Source: CANJIV01 sp046330225
Lineage (GTDB): Bacteria > Actinomycetota > Thermoleophilia > Solirubrobacterales > Solirubrobacteraceae
NCBI GenBank assembly: GCA_046330225.1
Contig: JAXLTD010000006.1
Location: 124,001-188,000 of the forward strand
Length of the DNA stretch: 64,000 bases
Direction of reading: 5' to 3'
In this document: piece by piece, positions 8,541 through 17,354 of the stretch
How the letters are laid out: each line of letters begins with the position of its first letter
How positions within the stretch are numbered: the stretch's first letter is position 1
The notes under the pieces: model-generated
Seen by the model: the letters and a program-made list of their open reading frames with translations, nothing else
Told to the model about the DNA's origin: nothing
The model's database searches: none
Translations under genes and position numbers: made by a program

Positions 8541-10679
8541 ATGCAGCACATCCGCAACATCAAGGTCGGGGCACGGCTCGCACTGGGCTTCGGCTTGGTG
8601 GTCGGGCTCTTCCTCATCGTCACCGCCGTGGGGTACTCCGGACTCGTGAGCGGCGAGGACTCGCTGCATTCCGTCGGCAAGCTCACGGACCTGCAGGACC
8701 AGGGCAAGGATCTCTCTTTCGAAGCCAGCCAGATGACAGGCGCCCAGAACGGCTATGCCCTGAACGTGGCCCGGTTCGGCGCGGCGGCCACGGGCGCCGC
8801 AAGCGCAGACCTCAAGGACTACAAGCAGGCCTCCGCCGCGCTGACGGCCACGCTGGCCAAGGCGCGCTCCAACCCGGCCCAGGACGCCGCCGGCCGCGCC
8901 GCGGTCGCGAGCATCGCCTCCGCCGCCCAGGCGCTGGACGCGACGATCGCCCAGGCCGACCGGCTCTTCGCTCGCGGCACGCGCGCCGGCCGGCAGGCCG
9001 GGCTGGTGGTCGTGAACGGTCGCTCGCCCGCCGACCGCGGTCGCAGTGAACGCCTGGCGGCAGAGCTCGAGGCGAAGGTCGCCGCCTCGGTCGCCGCCAC
9101 TGCCAAGCGGACCGCAGCCGCCCAGGCCGACGCAGCCGACAGTGCCCAGCAGGCCCAGACGGTCATGCTCATCGTGGCCGCGATCGCGCTGCTGCTCGCC
9201 GGAGCGATCGCCTTCGTGCTGTCGTCCGACATCAAGCGCCGCCTCGAGGAGATCGGCGAGCGCCTGACCAAGCTGCGCGATCACTGCGCCACTGACCTCA
9301 AGAACGGCCTGACCGCCATTGCGCGCGGGGATCACACCGTGCCGGTCGTCCCGGTTACCCCGCTGATCGAGAACCCTGCCAAGGACGAGATCGGCCAGAT
9401 CGCCATCTCCGTCAACACGGTCCGCGACCGCACGGTCGAATCCGTCGAGGCGTATGAGCAGGTGCGCGGCACGCTGGGTGAGGCGCTGGGGCCGCATTCG
9501 TGCCTGGTGCCGCTGACCGAGCGGCTGGAGTCGCTGACCAACCGGTGCATGGCGGGGCTGGAGGGGGCGCTGGAGCGGATTGCCGCGGGCGACCTGACGG
9601 TCGAGGTGACGCCGGTGACCACGCCGGTGGCCAGCGAGTCCGGGGAGCCGGTCGGGCATCTGGCCGAGGTGTTCAACTCGCTGCTGGACCGCACGCAGAA
9701 CGCGGTGGGCAGCTATGGGGACATGCGGGTGAAGGTCCGCGAGATGCTCGGGGAGATCTCCTCGACGTCCCAGACGGTCGCGGCGGCCAGCCAGCAGATG
9801 GCCTCGACCTCCGAGGAGGCCGGCAAGGCGGTGGGCGAGATCGCCACCGCGGTGGGCGAGGTCGCGACCGGCGCCGAGCGCCAGGTCCGCTCGGTCGAGG
9901 CCGCGCGGGAGGCCACGCAGGAGATGGCCGGCGCCGCGCAGCAGTCCGCGGCCAGCGCCGAGCAGACCGCCACGGCGGCCAAGCAGGCTCGCGCGGTCGC
10001 CGAGGAGGGCGCCGCGGCCGTCGCCGAGGCGACCGAGGCGATGAGCGCGGTGCGCGAGTCCTCCCAGGAGGCGACCACCGCGATCCGCGAGCTGGGCGAC
10101 AAGTCCGAGCAGATCGGCGGGATCGTCGACACGATCTCGGGGATCGCCGAGCAGACCAACCTGCTGGCCCTCAACGCGGCCATCGAGGCCGCCCGGGCCG
10201 GCGAGCAGGGCCGCGGCTTTGCCGTGGTCGCCGAGGAGGTCCGCAAGCTCGCCGAGGAGTCCCAGGACGCCGCCGCCTCGATCGCCAGGCTGATCGAGGA
10301 GATCACCGCCCAGACCAGCCGCGCCGTCGAGGTCGTCGAGAAGGGCGGCCAGCAGACCCACGACGGGTCCGCGACCGTCGAGCGCGCCCGCGAGTCCTTC
10401 CTGGCCATCCAGGGCGCCGTGGACGACATGAACGGCCGCATCGAGGACATCGCCGCCTCCGTCCAGCAGATCGCCTCCTCCTCGGCCAAGATGGAAACCG
10501 ACATGGGCGAAGTCGCCGCCGTCGCCGAGCAATCCTCGGCCAGCAGCGAACAGGTCTCGGCCTCCACCGAGCAGACCAGCGCCTCCACCCAGGAGATCGC
10601 CTCCAGCGCCCAGCAGCTCGCCGGCACCGCCGAAGAGCTCGAACGCCTCGTCGGCCAATTCCAGCTCGAACCCGCCTGA
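8541..10679 (+). CDS. methyl-accepting chemotaxis protein, first of a tandem pair
   Basis: A 712-residue transmembrane receptor. Membrane segments lie at about 11-33 and 207-228, with an Ala-rich helical outer domain of the four-helix-bundle type between them. The cytoplasmic part begins with HAMP-like modules (around DEIGQIAISVN and GEPVGHLAEVFNSLL) and then the signalling hairpin with the conserved tip (GIAEQTNLLALNAAIEAARA). ATG 8541 is chosen over the upstream GTG because AGGAG lies seven bases before it and the first helix begins there. From base 9445 onwards its sequence looks identical to the next gene. The ligand is unknown. Confidence 0.93.
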   Translation: MQHIRNIKVGARLALGFGLVVGLFLIVTAVGYSGLVSGEDSLHSVGKLTDLQDQGKDLSFEASQMTGAQNGYALNVARFGAAATGAASADLKDYKQASAALTATLAKARSNPAQDAAGRAAVASIASAAQALDATIAQADRLFARGTRAGRQAGLVVVNGRSPADRGRSERLAAELEAKVAASVAATAKRTAAAQADAADSAQQAQTVMLIVAAIALLLAGAIAFVLSSDIKRRLEEIGERLTKLRDHCATDLKNGLTAIARGDHTVPVVPVTPLIENPAKDEIGQIAISVNTVRDRTVESVEAYEQVRGTLGEALGPHSCLVPLTERLESLTNRCMAGLEGALERIAAGDLTVEVTPVTTPVASESGEPVGHLAEVFNSLLDRTQNAVGSYGDMRVKVREMLGEISSTSQTVAAASQQMASTSEEAGKAVGEIATAVGEVATGAERQVRSVEAAREATQEMAGAAQQSAASAEQTATAAKQARAVAEEGAAAVAEATEAMSAVRESSQEATTAIRELGDKSEQIGGIVDTISGIAEQTNLLALNAAIEAARAGEQGRGFAVVAEEVRKLAEESQDAAASIARLIEEITAQTSRAVEVVEKGGQQTHDGSATVERARESFLAIQGAVDDMNGRIEDIAASVQQIASSSAKMETDMGEVAAVAEQSSASSEQVSASTEQTSASTQEIASSAQQLAGTAEELERLVGQFQLEPA

Positions 10680-10712
10680 CCACCCAACCACCACCACCCG
10701 ACACCCCCAGGC
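9445..10712 (+). repeat. 1,268-bp direct repeat, copy 1 (receptor 3' half and flank)
   Basis: From base 9445 through the stop codon and about 33 bases beyond, this segment matches 11963-13230 at an offset of 2,518 bases. I compared translations in several frames and saw no difference. The match starts and ends abruptly. Confidence 0.9.
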
Positions 10713-10737
10713 CCACCCGACCGCATCGAGGGATCCC

Positions 10738-13197
10738 ATGCTCGAGAAGCTGTTCACACCGCCCACCCGCCTGATGGCCCGCCTGCGCACCTGGCAGAAG
10801 TTCGTGCTTGTCGCCGCAGTGCTGCTGATCCCGCTCGCCTGGGTCGGCGTCGCGTACCTGTCGGACCGCACCGACAGCATCGGGTTCGCCACGTCCGAGC
10901 AGTCCGGTCTCGCCGTGGCGCGTCCAGCGGTCGCGAGCTACCTCGACCTCCTCGCGCTCCGCCAGGCCGCCGTGTCGGGCGCCGCCGGGGAGCCCGGCGC
11001 CCAGGCCAGCCTGCCCGGTGCCCGGGCGGCGCTGACCGCGTCCCTGGCCAAGGTCCAGAGCGCGGTGCAGTCCCAGGGTGACCTGAACCTCACGGAGCCG
11101 TGGGCGACGGCGCGGCGCGCCGCCGAGACCGCGGCAGCAGCCCCCGCCGCCGATCCCGCCGTGGTGAACAGAACCCTCGACCGGGCAGTCGACGAGTACA
11201 AGGCGTTCCTGGGCGAGGTCGACAACCGGTCCAACCTGGCGCTCGATCCCGACCTCGACAGCTACTACCTCCAGGACAGCCTGCTGACCAAGCTGCCCGC
11301 CGTCGCCGCCGGCGCCGACCAGGCCGCGCACATGACGGTGCTGCGCCGGCGGGGACGCAACACGATGGCGAACACGCGCGAGGCGACCCTCGGCGTCGGC
11401 GAGGCCCAGTCCGTCGCCGGCGGTCTGGAGAGCAACTACGCGACGGCGTTCTCCTCCAGCGCGGACGCGGGCCTCAAGCCCGCCCTCCAGGCCAAGCTCG
11501 ACGCGTTTATCGCGGGCCAGGTCGCGGTCGATCGCGCCGCGACCACGATGAACGCCGCAGCGGCCCAGGCGGGGATCGCCCGCCTCCTGGCGGCTGGCCG
11601 CGCGCTCGCCGCCACGACGGCCGACAAGGCCGGGGCGATCATCGCCGCGCGCGAGGACAAGATCCGAGGCGACCTGCGGACCACGCTCATCATCACGGCG
11701 CTGGCGCTGCTCGCCGCCCTGTACCTGTTCGTCGGCTTCTACCTGCAGACCCGCGGGGCCGCCACCGCGGTCGTGGAGCGCCTGCGGCGCCTGCGCGAGC
11801 GCGAGACCGCCGCCCTCAGCGCCGGGCTCGAGGGCGCCGCTCGCGGCGACTACACCATCGCGGCTGCCGCCGATCCCGAGCCGATCGTGCGCGAGAGCCG
11901 CGACGAGATCGGCGACCTGGCCGACGAGGCCGAGCGCGTGCGAGCCGCCACCGCCACGTCGATCGAGGCGTATGAGCAGGTGCGCGGCACGCTGGGTGAG
12001 GCGCTGGGGCCGCATTCGTGCCTGGTGCCGCTGACCGAGCGGCTGGAGTCGCTGACCAACCGGTGCATGGCGGGGCTGGAGGGGGCGCTGGAGCGGATTG
12101 CCGCGGGCGACCTGACGGTCGAGGTGACGCCGGTGACCACGCCGGTGGCCAGCGAGTCCGGGGAGCCGGTCGGGCATCTGGCCGAGGTGTTCAACTCGCT
12201 GCTGGACCGCACGCAGAACGCGGTGGGCAGCTATGGGGACATGCGGGTGAAGGTCCGCGAGATGCTCGGGGAGATCTCCTCGACGTCCCAGACGGTCGCG
12301 GCGGCCAGCCAGCAGATGGCCTCGACCTCCGAGGAGGCCGGCAAGGCGGTGGGCGAGATCGCCACCGCGGTGGGCGAGGTCGCGACCGGCGCCGAGCGCC
12401 AGGTCCGCTCGGTCGAGGCCGCGCGGGAGGCCACGCAGGAGATGGCCGGCGCCGCGCAGCAGTCCGCGGCCAGCGCCGAGCAGACCGCCACGGCGGCCAA
12501 GCAGGCTCGCGCGGTCGCCGAGGAGGGCGCCGCGGCCGTCGCCGAGGCGACCGAGGCGATGAGCGCGGTGCGCGAGTCCTCCCAGGAGGCGACCACCGCG
12601 ATCCGCGAGCTGGGCGACAAGTCCGAGCAGATCGGCGGGATCGTCGACACGATCTCGGGGATCGCCGAGCAGACCAACCTGCTGGCCCTCAACGCGGCCA
12701 TCGAGGCCGCCCGGGCCGGCGAGCAGGGCCGCGGCTTTGCCGTGGTCGCCGAGGAGGTCCGCAAGCTCGCCGAGGAGTCCCAGGACGCCGCCGCCTCGAT
12801 CGCCAGGCTGATCGAGGAGATCACCGCCCAGACCAGCCGCGCCGTCGAGGTCGTCGAGAAGGGCGGCCAGCAGACCCACGACGGGTCCGCGACCGTCGAG
12901 CGCGCCCGCGAGTCCTTCCTGGCCATCCAGGGCGCCGTGGACGACATGAACGGCCGCATCGAGGACATCGCCGCCTCCGTCCAGCAGATCGCCTCCTCCT
13001 CGGCCAAGATGGAAACCGACATGGGCGAAGTCGCCGCCGTCGCCGAGCAATCCTCGGCCAGCAGCGAACAGGTCTCGGCCTCCACCGAGCAGACCAGCGC
13101 CTCCACCCAGGAGATCGCCTCCAGCGCCCAGCAGCTCGCCGGCACCGCCGAAGAGCTCGAACGCCTCGTCGGCCAATTCCAGCTCGAACCCGCCTGA
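10738..13197 (+). CDS. methyl-accepting chemotaxis protein, second of a tandem pair
   Basis: An 819-residue receptor. Membrane segments lie at about 21-41 and 316-338, and the larger outer domain between them (about 275 residues, helical and Ala-rich) is unrelated by eye to that of the preceding receptor. The cytoplasmic half from about residue 410 is identical to the preceding receptor and has the same HAMP-like modules and signalling tip. No promoter is visible in the 58-base gap, so it is probably transcribed with its neighbour. The ligand is unknown. The pair gives two inputs with one shared output module. Confidence 0.93.
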   Translation: MLEKLFTPPTRLMARLRTWQKFVLVAAVLLIPLAWVGVAYLSDRTDSIGFATSEQSGLAVARPAVASYLDLLALRQAAVSGAAGEPGAQASLPGARAALTASLAKVQSAVQSQGDLNLTEPWATARRAAETAAAAPAADPAVVNRTLDRAVDEYKAFLGEVDNRSNLALDPDLDSYYLQDSLLTKLPAVAAGADQAAHMTVLRRRGRNTMANTREATLGVGEAQSVAGGLESNYATAFSSSADAGLKPALQAKLDAFIAGQVAVDRAATTMNAAAAQAGIARLLAAGRALAATTADKAGAIIAAREDKIRGDLRTTLIITALALLAALYLFVGFYLQTRGAATAVVERLRRLRERETAALSAGLEGAARGDYTIAAAADPEPIVRESRDEIGDLADEAERVRAATATSIEAYEQVRGTLGEALGPHSCLVPLTERLESLTNRCMAGLEGALERIAAGDLTVEVTPVTTPVASESGEPVGHLAEVFNSLLDRTQNAVGSYGDMRVKVREMLGEISSTSQTVAAASQQMASTSEEAGKAVGEIATAVGEVATGAERQVRSVEAAREATQEMAGAAQQSAASAEQTATAAKQARAVAEEGAAAVAEATEAMSAVRESSQEATTAIRELGDKSEQIGGIVDTISGIAEQTNLLALNAAIEAARAGEQGRGFAVVAEEVRKLAEESQDAAASIARLIEEITAQTSRAVEVVEKGGQQTHDGSATVERARESFLAIQGAVDDMNGRIEDIAASVQQIASSSAKMETDMGEVAAVAEQSSASSEQVSASTEQTSASTQEIASSAQQLAGTAEELERLVGQFQLEPA

Positions 13198-13230
13198 CCA
13201 CCCAACCACCACCACCCGACACCCCCAGGC
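11963..13230 (+). repeat. 1,268-bp direct repeat, copy 2 (receptor 3' half and flank)
   Basis: Second copy of the segment at 9445-10712. It ends one base before the promoter of the HD-GYP gene. Recombination between the copies would delete 2.5 kb and leave one receptor. Confidence 0.9.
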
Positions 13231-13257
13231 TCACAAACACGCGCGCCCGGCCGACTA
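13231..13257 (+). promoter_or_regulatory. sigma-28 type promoter of the HD-GYP gene
   Basis: TCAC (13231-13234), 15 bases, GCCGACTA (13250-13257). The -10 element is perfect and the -35 has one deviation. The gene starts 18 bases downstream. Confidence 0.65.
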
Positions 13258-13275
13258 CCCGGACGGAGTGATCCG

Positions 13276-14415
13276 ATGAGGCTCGTAGCCACCAGCCGCC
13301 TGCCCGACGGGGCGTGCCTCGCCCGGGACGTCGAGCACGGATCCGAAGGGACCGTGCCGCTCCTCCGCGCCGGGGTCACGCTGTCGGGCCGCTACCGCCA
13401 GCTCCTGCTCGACGCCGGCATCCACGCCGTCTACGTCGACGATGAGCTCGGCGAGGGGATCGAGGTCCCGCTCGCTGTCCGCCACACGACACGGGTCGAG
13501 GCCGGCCGCGCGCTCTCGAAGGCGTTTGCGGACGTCCGCCGCACCGCGCACGAGTCCGACGCGCTGCCGGACAAGACGATCTACGCCTTGGAGTCCGTCG
13601 TGGCGAAGATCGTCGACGAGCTGGGAAGCGCGGAGAACGCCGCCATCGCGCTCGGCGACCTGCGGGCCGCGGACGCCTTCACGTTCCAGCACTCCATCGA
13701 CGTCACCGTCGTCGGCCTCCTGATCGGCCGGCGGCTCTTCCGGGAGCACGGCTACGTCGACTACCGCGGCGACCGGGCCTGGAAGCGCTCCGAGGAGCAC
13801 CTCACCCAGCTCGGGCTCGGGCTGATCCTGCACGACATCGGCAAGCTGGCCGTCCCGGACGAGATCCTCCACAAGCCCGGGCCGCTCGACGAGCGGGAGT
13901 GGATCGTGATGAAGCGCCACCCCGAGATCGGCGTCGACATGCTCGCGGGCAGTCCCATCGGGGCACTCGCGACCTGCGTGGTGCGATCGCATCACGAGCG
14001 CTGGAATGGCTCGGGCTACCCGCGCGGCACGGTCGCGACGGCGATCCCCCAGCTCGCCCGGATCGCCGCGGTCGCCGACGTGTTCGACGCCATCACCAGC
14101 GAGCGCCCCTACGCCTCGGCCGCGCCGCAGCACGTCGGCGTCGACGCGATCCTCGACGGCCGCGGCACGCTGTACGAGCCGGAAGTCGTCGACATCTTCG
14201 CGAAGGTCGTCGTTCCCTACCCGCCCGGAAACGAGATCGTCCTGACCGACGGGCGCACCGGGACCGTGTCGAGCGTCCCGCCTGACCATCCGAGCCTCCC
14301 GGTCGTGCGCCTCGCCACCGACGCGGACGGGCAGCCCTGCGAGCCGTTCGAGCTCTCGCTCGTCATGCGGCCCGAGCTCGCGCCGACGCGCCGCGAAGCA
14401 GTGAGCACCGCCTAG
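13276..14415 (+). CDS. HD-GYP domain protein, predicted c-di-GMP phosphodiesterase
   Basis: A 379-residue cytoplasmic protein. A short N-terminal domain is followed by an HD-GYP hydrolase with its metal ligands: FQHSIDVT, ILHDIGKLA (the HD pair), HPEIG, RSHHERWNGSGYPRG and DVFDAITSERPY. The usual HHExxDGxGYP reads HHERWNGSGYP, so the Asp is Asn here. The family hydrolyses cyclic di-GMP. The location in the motility locus and the sigma-28 promoter suggest it lowers c-di-GMP when flagella are made. GGAG lies eight bases before the ATG. Confidence 0.9.
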   Translation: MRLVATSRLPDGACLARDVEHGSEGTVPLLRAGVTLSGRYRQLLLDAGIHAVYVDDELGEGIEVPLAVRHTTRVEAGRALSKAFADVRRTAHESDALPDKTIYALESVVAKIVDELGSAENAAIALGDLRAADAFTFQHSIDVTVVGLLIGRRLFREHGYVDYRGDRAWKRSEEHLTQLGLGLILHDIGKLAVPDEILHKPGPLDEREWIVMKRHPEIGVDMLAGSPIGALATCVVRSHHERWNGSGYPRGTVATAIPQLARIAAVADVFDAITSERPYASAAPQHVGVDAILDGRGTLYEPEVVDIFAKVVVPYPPGNEIVLTDGRTGTVSSVPPDHPSLPVVRLATDADGQPCEPFELSLVMRPELAPTRREAVSTA

Positions 14416-14478
14416 GCGGGTGCGGCGGCGCTCCACGCCGGAGCCGGGGATCGAGCCGGACGACGCGCCATCCGACCC

Positions 14479-14505
14479 TCAAGGACTGGCGCCGCGTGCC
14501 GACGA
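14479..14505 (+). promoter_or_regulatory. sigma-28 type promoter of the collagen-like gene
   Basis: TCAA (14479-14482), 15 bases, GCCGACGA (14498-14505). It matches the other sites except T to G at the seventh -10 base. The start codon is 13 bases downstream. Confidence 0.6.
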
Positions 14506-14518
14506 CGAGGGTGCTCCC

Positions 14519-15124
14519 ATGGTCACCATGAGCCCGGCCCGGCGACATCTCACCCCCTCCCTGGTCCTGAGCGCAGCAGCGCTGTTCGTGGCACTCGGCG
14601 GCACTGGCTACGCCCTGTCGATCCCGCGGGGGAGCGTCGGAGCCGCCCAGCTGCGCGCCGGGGCGGTCACCAGCCGTGCCGTCGCGAACGGCTCGCTCCA
14701 GGCTGAGGACCTGCAGCACGGGCTGGCGAGCCGCCTCGGCGGCGCGGCCGGACCGGCTGGCCCCGCCGGCCCGCCAGGTCCGGCCGGCCCTGCTGGCCCG
14801 CGCGGGTCGGCCCGTGCCTACGCCTTCATCGGGTTCGACGCCACGCTGCTTCCAGGCAGCACCGGCGTGGCGAGCGTCACCCAGCCGGTCTTCGGCACCT
14901 ACTGCATCGGCCTGGACCCGAGCATCAACGCGGCGACTGCCGTGCCGGTCGCGACGGTCGGCGCCGACCACGGTCCCGGCCCCGAGACCTCCGTCGCCGT
15001 GTCGCGGACGCCGTGCGCGACCCCGAACTCCATCCGGGTCTTCGCGCGCTGGATCTCCGGACTCGCCGGCACTGGGGCGGCGGTGATCCCGACGCAGTCG
15101 GACTTCACGGTCCTCGTTCCCTAG
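14519..15124 (+). CDS. secreted protein with a short collagen-like repeat
   Basis: About 201 residues. The N terminus (RRHLTPSLVLSAAALFVALG) is a signal or membrane-anchor segment. A run of Gly-Pro-Ala and Gly-Pro-Pro triplets follows (DNA about 14746-14812), then a roughly 100-residue C-terminal domain with two cysteines that I cannot assign. Proteins of this build are, as far as I know, common in Thermoleophilia and have no established function. The sigma-28-like promoter suggests expression with flagella, perhaps on the surface. ATG 14519 is chosen; ATG 14528 is also possible. The last 20 bases overlap the convergent methyltransferase gene. Confidence 0.75.
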   Translation: MVTMSPARRHLTPSLVLSAAALFVALGGTGYALSIPRGSVGAAQLRAGAVTSRAVANGSLQAEDLQHGLASRLGGAAGPAGPAGPPGPAGPAGPRGSARAYAFIGFDATLLPGSTGVASVTQPVFGTYCIGLDPSINAATAVPVATVGADHGPGPETSVAVSRTPCATPNSIRVFARWISGLAGTGAAVIPTQSDFTVLVP

Positions 15125-15911
15125 GGCGCGAGGCGCCCGCCACCCGGCTCCGGCCGGGCCCGTCCGCCGGCACCCGGGCGACGATCGCGAGCTGGCGGCA
15201 GCGCGGGGACACCGGACCCCCTCCGAAGCCGCCCGACACCGCCACCCCGAAGCCAGCCGCTTCGAGCTCGCGGCGCCACTCCTCCGGGGTCCCGAACCAG
15301 AACTGCAGGGCGAACTCCCGCTGCGCGCACCGAACCTCCATCGCCACGGCGGACGCCGGCCGGTCCCAGGTCAGGCGGGCCTCGGTGTCCGGCCCCGACG
15401 GCAGCCACCGCCCGTCCGTCGCGTCGATGTACGGCGGCGGGCAATGCCACACGTCGAACGCGAGCACGGCGCCCGGCGCGAGGGCGCCGGCCAGCCGCGC
15501 GAACAACCCCGCGCGGCTGCGGGGCGTGAGTTCCATCAAGACGGTGAAGGGAGCGATGACGGTTGCGGTCCGGGGCGGCGTGACCGCTCGCAGATCGCTC
15601 AAGACCGTCGTGAGCCGGCCGGCCGCGTGCGCCGCGCGGGCCGCGGCCTCCAGCCGCTCGAGCATCGCCGGCGAGCGGTCCACCGCGATCACCTCGCGCC
15701 CGTCCTGCAGGAGCGGGACCGTCACCCGTCCGGTGCCCGCCCCGAGCTCCACCACCGGGCCGGGCCGGCGGCGGCAGATGCCCCGGTAGAACGCGAGATC
15801 GTCCCGGTGGCTCCGGTACCAGCCGTCGTAGAGGTCGGCGAAGGCCGCGGCGGGATCGCCGGCTGAGCCTGCGGCCGGCGCGGACCTCGGGCGATGGCGG
15901 TCCCAGGGCAT
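15105..15911 (-). CDS. class I SAM-dependent methyltransferase
   Basis: About 268 residues. The SAM-binding motif VVELGAGTGRVTVPLL is followed by an acidic residue at the end of the next strand (VIAVDRS). The substrate domain ends in GGGPVSPRCRQLAIVARV. The opening (FADLYDGWYRSHRDDLAFYR) is common in small-molecule methyltransferases. ATG 15911 is preferred on homology grounds; GTG 15968 would add 19 residues. It converges on the collagen-like gene. The substrate is unknown. Confidence 0.8.
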   Translation of the reverse strand: MPWDRHRPRSAPAAGSAGDPAAAFADLYDGWYRSHRDDLAFYRGICRRRPGPVVELGAGTGRVTVPLLQDGREVIAVDRSPAMLERLEAAARAAHAAGRLTTVLSDLRAVTPPRTATVIAPFTVLMELTPRSRAGLFARLAGALAPGAVLAFDVWHCPPPYIDATDGRWLPSGPDTEARLTWDRPASAVAMEVRCAQREFALQFWFGTPEEWRRELEAAGFGVAVSGGFGGGPVSPRCRQLAIVARVPADGPGRSRVAGASRPRERGP

Positions 15912-16024
15912 CTGGAGCCAGAACGCCGCCCGGCAGCCGAAGTTCGCAGCGGGCGCCGCCGCCAACACTCGCCCCGCCCAAGCGTTGGAGCCGTGACACG
16001 TCCACCCGATCAGGAGGAAACCTC

Positions 16025-16057
16025 GTGCACATGGGCCCTGACCCGTTCTTCGGCTAG
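16025..16057 (+). CDS. possible micro-ORF with strong ribosome binding site
   Basis: AGGAGGAAA at 16012-16020 lies four bases before GTG 16025 and ten before the in-frame ATG 16031. The reading frame is only ten codons (VHMGPDPFFG) and is followed by a strong hairpin. Such a clear ribosome binding site before so short an ORF, with no other gene in phase, is unusual. It could be a tiny peptide, the remnant of a gene, or chance. I know of no homologue. Confidence 0.35.
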   Translation: MHMGPDPFFG

Positions 16058-16066
16058 CCGTGGCGC

Positions 16067-16094
16067 CGGCGGCGCGGCCTCGGCCGCGCCGCCG
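16067..16094 (+). terminator. hairpin after the micro-ORF
   Basis: Perfect 12-bp GC stem (16067-16078 with 16083-16094) closed by a CTCG loop, ten bases after the micro-ORF stop. It has no T tract. It would insulate the glycosyltransferase gene that starts at 16157. Confidence 0.5.
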
Positions 16095-16156
16095 CCGGAC
16101 CCGGCGCGGCCGGAGCCTCCGAGGCGGTTGCGGGCGCGCTCTATAGTCGCCCGCCG

Positions 16157-17296
16157 ATGCCCGACCCTTCGACGCTCCATGCCGCCATCGACCAGCCGGC
16201 GCCTGGCGCCACCGTGGTCCGCGGGACCGTGCGCGTGACGGGATGGGCGCTCGACGAGGCCGGCCCGTTCGGCGGTGCCGTGCTCGTGGTGGACAGCGGC
16301 CCGGGCGCCGCCCCGGTCCGGCTCGGCACCCCCCGCCCGGACCTCGCCGCCCCGTTCGCGTCGATCCCCCACGCGGCCGCCGGCGGCTTCGAGGGGACGG
16401 TGGACGTGAGCCGCGCGACCGGCGCCACGGTGCGAATCGCGCTCCTGGTCCAGCGTCCCGGCGGAGCCTGGGCCGAGGCGGCCAGCACCGAGGCGACCGT
16501 GGCCCGGGCGCCGCGGCAGCGCGCGGGGCAGCGCAGCGCCGCCGCGTTCACCATCGCCCACGACGAGCCCGTGATGCTGCCGCTCTGGCTCGACTACTAC
16601 CGCCGCCACTTCCCGGCCGAGGACCTGTTCGTCCTCGCCCACGACGATCCGGCGGCCGAGGCGCTGGCACGCGAGGCCGGCGCGCACGCCGTGCCGGTGC
16701 ACCGCGAGGCGGCGTTCGACCACCGCTGGCTGCGCAGCACCGTCGAGGCGTTCCAGGCCTTCCTCCTGCGCTCGTACGAGGCCGTCCTGTTCGCCGAGGC
16801 CGACGAGTTCGTCGTCGCCGACCCCCGACGGTACTCCGGCCTCGCGGAGTACATCGCGCGGCTCGACGCCCCCGCCGCGCGCTGCTCGGGGTACAACGTG
16901 GTGCACCAGCCCGGCGAGCCGCCGCTCGACGTCAGCGCACGGCCCGTCCTGGCTCAGCGGCGCCGCTGGCACGCCTCGCTGGACTACTCCAAGCGGCTGC
17001 TCGCCCGGATGCCGCTGCGCTGGTCCGAGGGGTTCCACCGCGAATACGACGCCCCTGACGCGCCCCCGGATCCTCACCTCGTGCTCGTGCACCTGCACCG
17101 CGCGGACTACGACCTGTGCCTGGCGCGCCACCGGGCCAGCGCAGCGCGGCCGTGGAATCCTGACGACCTCGACCGAGGCGACGGCGCGCAGAACCGGATC
17201 GTGCAGGCCGAGGCGTTCGCGGAGTGGTTCCGGCGCGGCCCGGACCTCGACGCGCCCGCCGAGCTCATCCCCGGCCACTTCCGCGAGTGCCTGTGA
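16157..17296 (+). CDS. glycosyltransferase family 2-like protein with N-terminal Ig-like domain
   Basis: A 379-residue protein. Residues 1-120 resemble a beta-sandwich module (GATVVRGTVRVTGWALDEAG). The rest resembles the glycosyltransferases that begin with AAFTIAHDEPVMLPLWLDYY, in which the enzyme reads a nucleotide-sugar and a metal is held near an acidic triad (here LFAEADEFVV). There is no membrane segment. A TATAGT hexamer ten bases before the start may be a -10 element, but no -35 is clear. The next gene, an epimerase, suggests a small surface-sugar operon. The acceptor is unknown. Confidence 0.75.
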   Translation: MPDPSTLHAAIDQPAPGATVVRGTVRVTGWALDEAGPFGGAVLVVDSGPGAAPVRLGTPRPDLAAPFASIPHAAAGGFEGTVDVSRATGATVRIALLVQRPGGAWAEAASTEATVARAPRQRAGQRSAAAFTIAHDEPVMLPLWLDYYRRHFPAEDLFVLAHDDPAAEALAREAGAHAVPVHREAAFDHRWLRSTVEAFQAFLLRSYEAVLFAEADEFVVADPRRYSGLAEYIARLDAPAARCSGYNVVHQPGEPPLDVSARPVLAQRRRWHASLDYSKRLLARMPLRWSEGFHREYDAPDAPPDPHLVLVHLHRADYDLCLARHRASAARPWNPDDLDRGDGAQNRIVQAEAFAEWFRRGPDLDAPAELIPGHFRECL

Positions 17297-17354
17297 GGAA
17301 CGCTCGCCGCCCCGGCGGACGTCGCCGGCCTCGCCTGCCGCCGGGAGGCCGGGC

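Noticed and set aside
16142..16147. TATAGT as a -10 element of the glycosyltransferase at 16157
   Set aside because: No -35 at a normal distance; TTGCGG lies only eight bases upstream. Mentioned in the gene entry but not called as a promoter.
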